Shown here: positions 1 to 10,379 of the stretch, one piece after another
How positions within the stretch are numbered: the first letter of the stretch is position 1
Layout: the number at the start of each line of letters is the position of its first letter
Assembly: GCA_947034895.1 (NCBI GenBank)
Contig: OX344764.1
Span: 43,629,348 to 43,693,347, forward strand
Length of the DNA: 64,000 bases
Direction: 5' to 3'
From: Rhytidiadelphus loreus
Lineage: Eukaryota > Streptophyta > Bryopsida > Hypnales > Hylocomiaceae
The notes under the pieces: model-generated
What the model saw: only the letters and a program-made list of their open reading frames with translations
What the model was told of the DNA's origin: nothing
Database searches by the model: none
Position numbers and translations under genes: made by a program

Positions 1-95
1 CGCACTTGGCCTTCGCACCTTAGTATAAAAGTAGGAGGGAGTCCCTCGTCTTTGTGTGCTGTGTATTGTGATGTGCAGGTGCAGTAGATTAGCAG

Positions 96-311
96 ATGGA
101 CCATGGTTGGTACAATCCACCGGCGGTCCTTCCAGTAGGACTCTTCAACATTCGGGTTCAGTGTATCGAGAAGCTCAACTTCACTACTTTCCTCCGCACT
201 CATTTTGGTCAAGAATTCCTGACCCAGGTGCTCCGTAGCCCCTGGCCTTTGATAGTTCCAGCAGTCACCTACGGGGAAACCTGGGATAGCGTGATTTACA
301 TCCTCATCTAG
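96..311 (+). CDS. Small hypothetical ORF, possible short exon
   Basis: A 71-codon frame opens with ATG directly after a plausible acceptor (attagcag at 88-95) and ends at TAG. A TATA-like stretch (agtataaaag) lies at 21-30. The translation has mixed hydrophobic and charged character (starts MDHGWYNPPAVLPVG) and no low-complexity bias, but I recognise no family. It may be a last exon of a gene entering from the left, or TE-derived sequence. The flank shares a roughly 90-bp repeat with 1951-2165, so this stretch is probably old mobile DNA. Confidence 0.25.
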   Translation: MDHGWYNPPAVLPVGLFNIRVQCIEKLNFTTFLRTHFGQEFLTQVLRSPWPLIVPAVTYGETWDSVIYILI

Positions 312-385
312 CACTGTGCCGAGCGACCTGTGAGGCACTTCTACTCCCTACCTTCCATCATCTTCTATCTTCTATCTTCTTCTTA

Positions 386-477
386 GTCCAAACTTGCTCC
401 GTCAAGGGCAGAATGTGGGTTTTCCAAATTTCTTGTCTATAGGTCCAAACCAACTCCATTTGGGGCGGATAGTAGGG
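386..477 (+). repeat. Roughly 90-bp dispersed repeat, unit 1
   Basis: This unit (from agtccaaacttgctccgtca to a ctataggtccaaacc motif) recurs twice at 1951-2165 with the same internal order: a tccaa.ctc.ctccgt.gaggg block, then ttt-rich sequence, then tctataggtcc. The copies flank the 1003-1584 ORF. Confidence 0.6.
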
Positions 478-1002
478 TATTAGTATAGCATAGCATATCG
501 TCGTCATCATTGCCTTGTCACTCTTCCTCCGTTACAGCCTTCCTCCACTTCATCCTCCTCAGTATCGCTGACGTCGCCATCCGATAGCGCCCACATGAAT
601 GGTCCGACAGTCCTTCATACCAGGTAACTGGATCTGAGGCCTGGCCGACCGCATGTGGATCTACGGTGGTGCCCCTACATCACCGCCCTGGTCAACGAGA
701 TGGGATCTCTTCCATCTTTTCGCTTTCTTCGCCATCATAGTTAGCATTGGCATTCTCTTCTTCACATTCTGAATTGCAGTCACTAGCAACAGACGACCTT
801 TTCCAGCTAACCAAGGCCTCTTCCGCGAACACCGACACCACCGGGCAGCAAGTCGAAGACATCAGGTAGAAGCACGTGAATACCACTGACAACCTCAATG
901 GGAGTCATGCCAGGCCCTCGGAATGTACCTTCCGAGTCCCAGCCTTCTTCCCCTTCATCGGCAGGTTCTCCAAGGCCCTCGGAGCCTTCACCTTAGGGGA
1001 CG
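478..1002. other. Stretch without a supported gene
   Basis: Mixed-composition sequence between the first repeat unit and the 1003 ORF. Short overlapping frames on both strands lack convincing starts or splice signals. I see no RNA gene or repeat here. It may be 5' UTR or an upstream exon of the 1003-1584 gene. Confidence 0.4.
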
Positions 1003-1584
1003 ATGGAAGAATCAACAGGGGGAGTTCCATCCCCAACGCAGTTTGGACCTTCAGCTCAACCGAGCAATGCACTAGCCACGGAGGTCCTCACGGAGCTCCT
1101 CACGCAACCCAGCATTGACGACAGTCCTCATCCAGTCGAAGAGTTAAACACGCCCGCAGAACCTGAAATCAACTCACCAAAGGAAGAAGAAGAGATGGTG
1201 ACGCTTCAGGAAGCGGCATTTCTGACACATCTACAAGGCTCTCGAAGGCGGCCGCACGCAGAGGAGGTGGCACCTCAACACCACAACATCCGGCCTCGCC
1301 TGCCAAATGCAGCCAGGGAGGAGGATTCTTCCATCGTGGAGGACAGGGAACTACTCATCTACTTGCAGTATCGTACGGATGAGAGTACGGGGGAGCATAC
1401 CACCCTGGTTGGCAACTACTACATCGCAGATGATATGGGGGTCATCACCCGTCAATCGGAAGGCGACCACCACGAATTCCGGGTGGAAGGGCCGCTGCGA
1501 ACCTTGACCCCAGACTTCAAGGCAATGCACTCCATCAACTCCCTCATCCAGATCCTCACCTTCTTGGACTTATCTCGGGTTTAA
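1003..1584 (+). CDS. Hypothetical acidic protein
   Basis: A 193-codon ATG frame ends in TAA at 1582-1584, followed by an A/T-rich tract that would suit a plant polyadenylation region. The first half is Pro/Glu/Ser-rich and probably disordered. The second half (from about residue 110) has a more globular pattern with aromatic and hydrophobic residues (LLIYLQYRTDE, NYYIADDMGVITRQ). I do not recognise a domain. It could be the last exon of a longer gene. It lies 0.7 kb outside the giant element's left end and is bracketed by the 90-bp repeat, so it may belong to a different mobile element. Confidence 0.4.
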   Translation: MEESTGGVPSPTQFGPSAQPSNALATEVLTELLTQPSIDDSPHPVEELNTPAEPEINSPKEEEEMVTLQEAAFLTHLQGSRRRPHAEEVAPQHHNIRPRLPNAAREEDSSIVEDRELLIYLQYRTDESTGEHTTLVGNYYIADDMGVITRQSEGDHHEFRVEGPLRTLTPDFKAMHSINSLIQILTFLDLSRV

Positions 1585-1950
1585 TCCCTTGTACATAGCT
1601 ATTAAAAATAAAAAATAAAAAATATGCTTTGTTTTATATAGGGGGCACTAGTTCAGGGTTGGCCGGTATATATACCACCCCAACAAGACGACGGACGTCT
1701 CCCGCCGCGGCAGCTCGGTGGCCTGTGACCGACAACTTCAATTCCGGCAGCGAGGGTTCGACCTTTGGGCCGTTGCTGGGGCACCACCCCTGAGCTAGTG
1801 ACAAGGCAAGGAACCACTACCAACTACCACGACGGGAGACACTTTTGCAAGGGTCAAACCCCCCAAAAGGTCCTCTTGCCCCCCCTCTTGTGACTTCTTT
1901 CCTTTGTCTTTGTTGTTGTTGTTGTTCTTTTTTTTTTCTTTTCAAAACAC

Positions 1951-2165
1951 ATAGTCCAAACTCACTCCGTTGAGGGAGGAAGGCGGGTTTGAAATATTTT
2001 TTGGCTATAGGTCCCAATTTGCTGCATCGAGGAGGGACAAGGGTTTTTCTTTCTCTTATTCTATCTCCCTTTAGTTCCAAGCTCACTTCGTTGAGGGCGG
2101 AAGGATGGTTTTTTCAATTTTTTATCTATAGATCCAAATCAATTCCATTTGAGGAGGATGGGGAA
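1951..2165 (+). repeat. Roughly 90-bp dispersed repeat, units 2 and 3
   Basis: Two further degenerate copies of the 386-477 unit, beginning near 1951 and 2063. Each carries the tccaa.ctcactccgttgaggg block and a ctatag.tcc motif. They end about 110 bp before the TTGG target duplication of the giant element. The interval 1640-1950 is GC-rich and shows no supported gene. Confidence 0.55.
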
Positions 2166-2275
2166 AAAATTCTATAAAATATAAAAACTATAATACATAA
2201 AATGAACAAAAAATATCCCCCCTGTAAGATGGTGTCAAGACTTGTCTTGTTCACTGTCTACTTCTTTCATCTTGG

Positions 2276-2302
2276 AAGGGCATATTCATTAAAACGAGAC
2301 AA
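2276..2302 (+). repeat. Left terminal inverted repeat of the giant element
   Basis: 27 bp matching 24241-24267 in inverted orientation with two C/T differences. TTGG (2272-2275) precedes it. A diverged copy (AAGGTCATATTCATTAAAT) marks the left end of the second family member at 41896. Confidence 0.85.
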
Positions 2303-2731
2303 AGTGGCCAATTTGAGATCTTATGCCTTCAACTTTCAAAGATAAGTTGTTGAAGGCCAAGATAAAACCAATGAGCACATAACCAATGAAGTGATGAAAA
2401 ATGCAATTCCAAGTGACTGGTCAAAACTGATGTGGCATTTTTTATAAAAAATGGTCACTTTACATTTGAAGGACATGAATATCCTTGTGAACTCATCTAC
2501 ATATGAAACATTTTTATGTGACTTGTACATATATTTCACATCCTTGAGAATGAAATTAATCCCGATAATTATAACCTCAGTAATTGTAATGATTGAATGT
2601 GTTTGTGTAAAAAAAATATATAGAGGCCATGTGCACATGAAACACTTGCCTGTGCTAAAAATTGTATGTAAATGATAATTCTATTAATAGTAAGAAAAGT
2701 TATACGAAGTTGATTTCTTTACAAAAATCCG

Positions 2732-3627
2732 CTAATTATTCTCCTTTGTGGACGAACTACTCTTTGTTGCCTCAACTGCTTTCAACTTTGCCAAACCTCT
2801 GAAAATATCCTCGCGTCGAGAAGGCCCATAGTACTGATCTTGAATATGTTCCTTGATCACTCGACGCCGCTTGTGTTCACGTCCGGAAATGCCATCGTTG
2901 GAAAGAGATCTACAGCTTCGACGAGGCGGCCTCGGAATCGGTCTATTGACAGTGTTTATGAATGGAAGGGCAGTTGCAGTAGATCGTGTGTAATTTGACC
3001 GCCCAAAGTCTGTACCAAGACTTTTTTGGCAAGAAATATTCCTAGCAAGAGGCAAAGATCCGCCTCCCACAGATTCGGAACGGGTGCTCTCTAGAAGGGG
3101 CGGTATATGACTCGAAGACAAAGCCATCAACGAAATCCTCTTTCCATGATTCGCATCCGCGGAATCTGTATTGTCATCGTCTCTCTGAAGAAGGCGATGT
3201 GCAGTAGTTGTTGGCGACGGACCTCCATCTTGCCGTTGAGGATTATCAGCGTGTCCATTGTCATCCACGTACAATTTACGATGTGGAATGTTTGGAGTGC
3301 GTAGAGTTGGTGACTGCGACCGCAATCGACTTGGCGTACATGTTGACATCTTTTGGGGGGACGGCGAGCAAATCGGGGTCCTCACTGGACCCCGACTTGG
3401 TGGGCTGTCTACCACGCCGTCCTCTACATTCCCCTTTGAGAAGTCAATGGCTGCCGAAGCCGCATCTGTGGCAGTGCCAAGAAAGAAAGGCCTAGAATAA
3501 GACGAGGGCATGCCGCTTCCACCAGCCGAAACTGAAAACCTTGACAGCGGCACATCGGAGCCTGACAAGAGACTCCTGGTCATTGGTTGCCTGCGTCGAA
3601 GCAGTTCATCTATGGACCCTTCGACCT
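2732..3627 (-). CDS. Disordered-protein exon downstream of the FCP1-like gene
   Basis: The exon opens after a good acceptor (tttatctctgcag, minus strand, at 3628) and runs about 297 codons to a stop at 2732-2734. It is Ser/Pro/Arg-rich with SP-type motifs (SPPSRGPVRTPICSPSP), a basic stretch (REHKRRR) and a conserved C-terminal block (SRREDIFRGLAKLKA). A homologous but stop-riddled copy at 42400-43290 lies downstream of the second FCP1-like gene, so the two parts travel together. It may be the 3' exon of the FCP1 gene (a donor-like gtagg occurs near the FCP1 stop) or a separate gene whose first exon I cannot place. The upstream intron contains a degenerate palindrome (3737-3757). No domain recognised. 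Confidence 0.55.
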
Positions 3628-3993
3628 GCAGAGATAAAATGAATTGAATACCTCCAAAAATTATCATCCATCCAAAGATATCTGGCAATTTGAACCATAA
3701 ATCCTCAACCCACATGAAACACAATAATTTTTCAAATTATCCTGGGCCCAAAGATACCTGACTACTAACTAAATACAACATTGAACCAGACAAGGACATA
3801 ATGAAATTAGCTTAGACCCGAAGAAAAATAAACATACAAGAACATTCCCACACTGATTTGCTGAAAGGAAATTCAATATTGCCAGTAAAGTATGTTCAAA
3901 TCAAATTTTAAAATTTTACTAAGTAGAAAAACAAAATTTACATAAAAATCCGTATTCACAACATGTACAGAATCGAGCACTGCACAGATAAGT

Positions 3994-4830
3994 CTATTTT
4001 TTCCTACGTTTATCCGGCTCAATCACTACATTCATTCCGGGCAAAACAAAACGAGAACCAAACTTCTTGGCGGAATTCCTCATTCCATCCAAAATATATT
4101 CTGCCCTATCATCGGTATGGGACATCGAAGGCAAACCAATGCGGTTCCCATCTACAAACTTGCGTAAGCTACCAAGAGGACACTCCTCGTGGAGTCGCCT
4201 CAACCAGGGGCCCAGCTTGCCCAACAAGAATTGATCGCACTACTGACGACTCCAGCTCTCGACAAAAATCATATTCCCGTTCTCATTCATGACACCCTTT
4301 TGCGGAGAGTCGTCAATGAAAATAGTGTTGTCCTTACTAAAGGATGTAGGATCATCGACATCAACAAACAATTGTTCGTCAAGCACTTTGAGAAGCAGAT
4401 CCTTCCGAGGGCTTCCAGCCTCCTTCATGAATTTTCCCTCGGAGATCTCTATCCTCCTACACATCTCCTGTCCTAGGATGTCGAATGGCGCCTTGCAGTT
4501 CTGGAACAGGAAACCAATGATTGGTTCCACATTCTTCTTAACCATAGAGCTCCACACTACGACGCGGTTGGAGAACCTATGAACTTCGTCTAAGAATTCC
4601 CTCAAGTTGGGACAAACGAAGACGGCCTTCGTCCCAATGATGGTAGGAATCCGATCGGAGAAAATATTATCGCGAATTGTATAATGCTCCTTTCTCAAGT
4701 AAGGCCCTTGACCCTCGCTCTTACAGAGCAACCCGTTCAAATCGAAGACCACATTTAACCACTTCTGTCGCGGTTGGGGAACTACATAGATCACACTCCG
4801 GGGAACACTCGCGCGCCCCCTCGCTACTAC
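3994..4830 (-). pseudogene. FCP1/NIF-type HAD phosphatase-like gene, copy A (premature TAG)
   Basis: The HAD-superfamily FCP1 (CTD phosphatase-like) fold is recognisable. Motif I is VVFDLNGLLC (4723-4749), keeping the nucleophilic Asp but with Asn for the second Asp. Motif II is RVVVWSSM. The acidic motif is TIFIDDSPQKG (near 4289-4320). FCP1-family enzymes dephosphorylate Ser/Thr, classically on the RNA polymerase II C-terminal domain; the substrate here is unknown. The exon begins after an acceptor (tatgatcag) at 4831. A TAG at 4240-4242 interrupts the frame after ESW; the same frame continues for about 80 codons that match copy B (PWLRRLHEECPLG vs PWLKKLYEDCPLG), so the stop is a lesion. 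The start exon is unresolved; an ATG at 5012 opens a Cys-rich candidate exon, but its phase does not join. Confidence 0.75.
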
Positions 4831-5339
4831 CTGATCATACAGAACACAACAAAAAAGATGTAGTACCTGTTCAAAAGCGGAATCCGTTGACTCACAAAAC
4901 GGCAACTACCTCTGACCCCCACTAAGCGACAATAGAACCCGTTCGCTAAGAGATTGTGTGAGTGCCAACAGCCGGAACACGCTTCTAATTTCTTTGCGCT
5001 GAGCACAGACATGGTCAAAAACAGTTCATTAGGTAGGAGATCCTTTGACAAAACTATTTTCGGTATATTTATTTCAAAATAATTCAAGGTACATCCCAAA
5101 AAACGGATTTCCTAATCAGTACCCAATTTTGAGCAAATTTTCACTACATTTTTCTCGAGTATCTACACTATTCTACAATACGCAGTGAAAGAGGGGAAGC
5201 TCGTCGACGCCATACAATCAAAGACTGTCCACTCCCTCCTGTCAATCATAATGAATCGACATAAGAGTCTCTCACTCGGCATCGATGGCATTCAAAAATA
5301 CAGCACAGACATCCATTACAAGGCATTCGACTGACTTGA
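4831..5339. other. Spacer between FCP1-like and methylase-like genes
   Basis: Contains a possible 5' exon for the FCP1-like gene on the minus strand (ATG at 5012, MSVLSAKKLEACSGCWHSH) with Cys/His pairs, then AT-rich sequence. Splice phase to the conserved exon at 4830 is not consistent for the two donors I tested. I see no other gene. Confidence 0.35.
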
Positions 5340-8300
5340 TTAGGAGAAATCATAGGGGTCTGATGATTTATGAGGCTCTACCTCATCAAACTCCAGGGCT
5401 TGGGAATCCTCCGCAGCGCACACCCCATGCTCGCCCTCATCGTCGTTAGAGTCATCCGGCGGATTTTGCGACTCGACCACCAACTCATGCACATGCGATA
5501 CTCTCCGCGGAGGGGTGGGATCCAGTAGACTATCCTCTTCTGCTTGAGTCTCTTGGATGGATTCCACCTGAGAGTCCAATTCGATATGCTGCCCTTGTTT
5601 ATCCTCGTCTCGAGGATAATCAGCAGTAGCTGGCCTGTCCTCTCTTGGTGAAAGAGGAGGAAGGTCCTCCAAGTCATGATCGGACTGAATCTCCTCCAAC
5701 TGATTCGGCTCTACCTACTCCTCTAGATTCGGATTCACCTTCTTTTGAGAACCCAGTAGACCACCATCATCAAGTCCAGTATCAGCTTTGTTCCTTTTGC
5801 ATGGGGAGAGGAGAGCAAGACCATCGTCTTCGTCAGGGATAATGTCATGATCATCTTCGGGTCGAAGATAATCAACAGGAGGAGGAGGAATAGACTTCTG
5901 ATAGGGAGCTAGCAAAGCCCCTTTCGCAGCTTCAACAGGCTTCAGCCTCCCGGAGTCCTCTAGGACGGGATTACACTGAGATGATTGAGCAGCCTTCATC
6001 GCCTTCATCTCCTCCTCAATTTTCTTCAGCCTAGAGTTCTCTGCGTCGACGGCCTTCAACCTAGCATTCTCGGTTTCTAACGCCTTCACCCTCTCCTTTT
6101 CAATCCTGTCCTCTTCCCTCTTTCTAGCCTTCCTCTCTTCCCTTTCCCTCCAGAAATCTATATTCTCCTGCTTCACTTGAACGAGTGGCACTTGTCCAGA
6201 AACAACCGGAACATTGGAGGATGACAGAGGTTCTGATGGCGAGTTATTAGATTGGGCTTCATTGCCCCCAAGACCTGATGGACCTGCGCCTTCAAACTCC
6301 CTGTCATAATTGATGTTCTCCAGATCGGAATAGTTGTCTTCGTAGTCGCTGAGATCAACGTCTAGAATGATCTCTTCGACGGGCAACTTTCCTTTCTGTT
6401 GGAGCCTGCTGGAGCCTTCGCCGAACGGCAATACAGGATCTTGATCAAGCCCTTGGAAGTCCTCCACACGGACGGAGATATTTCCCCTGTTCATGAGGTT
6501 TTCGTTCGACCCGAATTCGTTGAGGATGATTGTCGTATTGTCCTCACCTGCAAATTGTTGCGCCCCGACGGCTTCTTCTCGATACTCATCTCTTGGTGAG
6601 GAAGTATCCGAGTGAAGCTCCGGAGTACCGAGAAGTTGAGGTCGAATATAATTGGGGAGGTATGGCGAGTTGTCATGACAGAAATTGTTGATGTCCAACC
6701 TTTTCCCATACTTTCCTACCATCTCTCGATACTTCTGAGACGAATGTCTCTCTGATAGAGCGTAGCAGTAGAGTCCATACAACTGCAAAAAATTCAATAA
6801 TCATCTCTGAGAACTGAGCATGATGCACTGATATCCTCGAGGCGAAGATAATGGCTAGGAGACAAAATAAATGAACCTTATAAACGTCAACAATTCAGAG
6901 GTAGCTGCTGTCAAATCTACAAGACATAAAAAAATATCTTCGACCCGAAGATAAACTCAACAAGGCCATATCCCTTACCTTAGCTGCTATCATGAATTTT
7001 GCGCCGGGATAGATACCGATGACATTTTCACCAGTGACACAAAAGCTTTGGAGTATGTCGATGTAGAACTCCATGCGGAGCTCGGAGTGATGAACCCTGT
7101 ACTTTGCCTCCGTGTTCTTCCACCACTCACTGTAATATGTGGTATCCGATGTCACATATTTGTCTTTCATGGAGGTGACCCCCTTGCCCATACCATCAGG
7201 ACCTTTCTTGAATAAGAATAGCATCTTGATGGTTGCGGGTGTCCGCACATGGTTCACGACTTCTTCATTTCTCTCCGATTTGGCAGATATGTACTTGGAC
7301 AATTTTAGTACGTACTCCTTCATATGCTTCTTTGCAAAGCATATTATAGTCTCGGCGTCATAGTCATCTCCGATAATCCACAACCATACGTCGGGCGCTG
7401 ACAAGCAAGGCCGCAAATGGTTCTGGAGAAAAGTCAGCAAGGGTCCTGCCGGTGGTGCACCGCCAGCGCCAGGTGCGGGCCTCGATAGTTGCCGGAAGTC
7501 AATGACGGCCAACGGCAGATTCCTCTCAAAATATGACCATGGGTTAGTTGTACAAAATGCTTGGGGAAAGCACTCGTGCCCCTGAATATAGACATCTCCG
7601 CCATTGTTCTTTGGAGTCATCTTCGTTTGCACAAAGCGAGTGAGCATGGAGAAGACCGTGGGGAACTTATCATCTCCCTTTAAATCAACAGCCGTCTTCT
7701 TCTTAGCCTCGTTTGTCAGCCGCTTCACGAAGAATGCATTCGGGATGGCCGTCAATAGGAAGTCCCAAGAGGCTCCGGTGAAACGGCAATTGAGTTTAAA
7801 TGTCCTCCATGCCTCTTCTTTTGTGTTGCCGTTTGCGTCCACAAAGTGGAAGGACTTATCCATGGCCTGCAGCTCCTGGCGCATGATATTTTTTCGCTTC
7901 CTTCTCTCCACCCAGTCGGTTGCTGCCATGTTATCTGCAACCAAGACCCTTGCTCTTCCGATAGAGACTTTGGAGTAGTCTCTAGTTCGGCCGGCAGTTC
8001 TTCCAAGCAAATGGAGGACGTACTCCTCCAGGTCTTTGTCTGTGAGGTGCCCCATATGCTTGAAAAACTCCCTCCTCAGGCTGAATTTCTTAGAGTCGAA
8101 TGTTTTGCCTTCACTGTAACGCTTGTGAGTTACAGGATCAATCAACCCCCCCTTCATGTGCAATCGGATGAACTTGTCCCAAAGCTTGTAGATTTCATCT
8201 GGTAGGGTGACCAGCTTTATTTCATTTTTGATGTCCGAGTATAGCTTCACCTTTGCACCTTCTCCCTTTGGATTGATGTTCTGCAGCCTGTACATTACTC

Positions 8301-9951
8301 CTTCAACAAATTTCTGTGCAGGTCCAGGGTGTAGGAGATTAGTCAATTTCAATGAATTCAATGTAACGATGAACGCAAGCATTTCATTATCTTCGACTCG
8401 AAGATAATGTAGCGTCTGAATGCATCTAGAGGCACTGAAGAAGTGCGGCAAAAATTTGTAGAATGAAGTATCTCAAAGATGTAATGAATCGTGAGAATTA
8501 TGTGGACTCCTTATCCAATACGCTGCATCATCCTCCACGGCACCATTCTTTCTTATGGCGGCTTCCCCCTTATATCCGGCCGCCCATCTGTTGGCCAGCC
8601 AGACCAATCGGCAATTCAAAATCTGATTCCCCCATGTTGGCTGACTATGGGTCAGGTGGTTTGTGGAATTAAACCACCCAGAGATTTCTGTCAGCTGATC
8701 GGCGTCTAGACTGTACACAATTGTGGCTCTCCAGGTCTGCAGCTCGATCTTTCGTTCCTCCACGCACCCTCCCTTCTGCAACCTCTTCGATGCAGTAATG
8801 CTATGCTGCCCGTTGATGATATAGAATTTCCCGTCCTTGATTTCGTCCCATGATTTTGGACGCACTTTGAGGAGTCTGAAATTATCGTCAACTGGAGTCA
8901 AACAGATTGTCTGCCTTTGCCTTTCGTCTGACAATTCAATTAGCTCTTGCACTTGCTCGCACACTATTTTCTCTTCTAGCCTTCGAATGATATACTTTGC
9001 TCTAGCTAGGTAGCACTGGTTTATGTTCACCATAAATGTTTCAGGGTCAAAAATGAAACAATCTTTATTTTTCTTTTGAAAAATTTTCTGGTATGCTCCC
9101 TTGAGCTCATAGTGTTGAATCGCATCGCTTTCATCGGGTCTCCCTGTTTGTACATTGGTTAGGGCAGAACCCGAACTCCCTGCTGCTGCAACAGGTCTGC
9201 TGACTTGGGATGCCTTTGGCCGCTTAGAGTTTGGTTGACTCGTGCTGGTCTCTTCTGGTTTTCTCTTTGGTTGTTGTGCTCGAGCCTGCCCTCTCCCGCT
9301 TCCCCGACTCGCACCCCGACTTACCCCCCGGCTACCAGATCTGCCTCGTCCTCTTGATGGTTCTTGAGTATCGTGCTCTGGTTCCTGAATTTGTTGCACT
9401 CTTCTTGGGTCCGCCCTCTTGGCTGAGATAGCGTGCTTGTCAAGGCATTTTAGGATGTTGTTCAGTCTCCTCGTCATGAACATTGTTGCTTTCCATTCCC
9501 ATGGGCTAAACAGCCGAGTGAAGTCCTCTGCTAATTCAACTAGGTTAGCTGCGTGGAGGGAGCTAACTAGTTCATCGAAATCAAACTGCCCTCTGCTATC
9601 ACCGTTTGGGATGACAATGGAGTGGCAATGGTTCACCCCGTCCCCGTCGTTATTGACCGCTTCAAGGGTGATGACTATGTAATCACCCTGGTAGTTTTCG
9701 ATTCTTGCCACCTTCTCATTTATGTTCCAGTTCAGAAAGGTCGTCGAGTCTAGAATCCTGTATCGCAGGAATACATAGTCTTTTGACCGGTTCACTCCGA
9801 ATGTCCAGTCTGCGACGACGGGCTTGAGTTGCCAGAGTACTCCGTAGAGTTCTGGCATGTCGCTAATGAAGGGCTCTTCTCCCTCCCATTTTGTGAATGG
9901 TTCAAGGAAAGGTTCAGTGGACGAGTAATCGTAGGTTGTATCGTCTACCAT
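5340..9951 (-). CDS. ParB-like + DNA methyltransferase-like fusion gene (3 exons, internal TAG)
   Basis: Exon 1 (about 8500-9951) starts at ATG 9951 (MVDDTTYDYS). It contains a basic Arg/Gly/Ser linker (9240-9420) and a ParB/DGQHR-type motif, FYIINGQHSITASKRL (about 8775-8825). Exon 2 (6979 to about 8434) holds a beta-type methylase-like layout: a motif-IV position (LAVIDFRQ, about 7489-7520), a strand ending FLFKKG, then HHSELRMEFYIDILQSF and the SAM-loop-like GIYPGAKFMIAAK (6979-7017). A phase-0 intron (6783-6978, gtaagg...tttgcag) joins it to exon 3, which starts LYGLYCYALSERHSSQKY; together they read like motif I of amino-methylases. Exon 3 ends in a coiled coil (5990-6170) and an acidic tail, with TAG at 5715-5717 before 125 more in-frame codons. 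DFRQ in place of DPPY suggests altered or lost catalysis. The exon 1 donor is not fixed. Confidence 0.65.
5599..5872. repeat. Two element palindromes inside the methylase reading frame
   Basis: TATCCTCGTCTCGAGGATA (core of 5599-5620) and ATCTTCGGGTCGAAGAT (5853-5872) lie inside exon 3 on the minus strand and are translated as YPRDEDK and YLRPEDD. They do not break the frame. The same palindrome family occupies introns of this gene. Confidence 0.8.
6831..6955. repeat. Two palindromes inside intron 2 of the methylase-like gene
   Basis: ATCCTCGAGGCGAAGAT (6831-6852) and ATCTTCGACCCGAAGAT (6934-6955) are the only structured sequence in a 196-bp intron (6783-6978). A third copy lies at 8386-8408 near the exon 1/2 junction, where the downstream frame reads LRVEDN. 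Confidence 0.85.
8386..8408. repeat. Perfect palindrome at the exon 1/exon 2 junction region
   Basis: A perfect 10-bp-arm palindrome (core TATCTTCGACTCGAAGATA). It is either in the first intron or, if the acceptor at 8435-8436 is used, in frame within exon 2 as YLRVEDN. Confidence 0.85.
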
Positions 9952-10003
9952 GTTTTTATCTCTGCAGGCATCAAGACTCTGGTTAGGACTTCTGTTCACT
10001 GAA

Positions 10004-10372
10004 ATATCTTCGGGACGAAGATAATGAGGTGCGGGGTTATCGATGTTCCGAGGACATGACCTTCCTTTATTCTATTTCCAAATGAGTTCTCTATGGGAAT
10101 TGGTGTACCGGGACACTGTGTCGTGTTTAGTTCTTCCGATGTTTTACGAGTTATCCTCGTGGCGAAGATATTCCCTTTCCTTTATCCTACAGAGAACTTC
10201 CTTATGGTTGAGGTATGAATCTTGATAACTATAAGAAAATTCTATGTGCTTCTTAGTTATCTTCGACTCGAGGATAACCTTTTATTTTTTTATTTTTTTT
10301 TATTTTTTATTTTTATTTTTATTTTTTTTTCTATATCTTTTTTTATTGCTTTTATCTTCGACTCGAGGATAA
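10004..10372. repeat. Four palindromes upstream of the methylase-like gene
   Basis: Copies at 10004-10025, 10151-10171, 10257-10277 and 10352-10372. The first ends five bases before a minus-strand acceptor (tttcag, AG at 9999-10000) that would begin the exon carrying the ATG at 9951. The last two share the core TATCTTCGACTCGAGGATA and sit in long T-rich tracts. The 10325-10380 block is duplicated at 11765-11825. Confidence 0.85.
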
Positions 10373-10379
10373 CCTTTTT

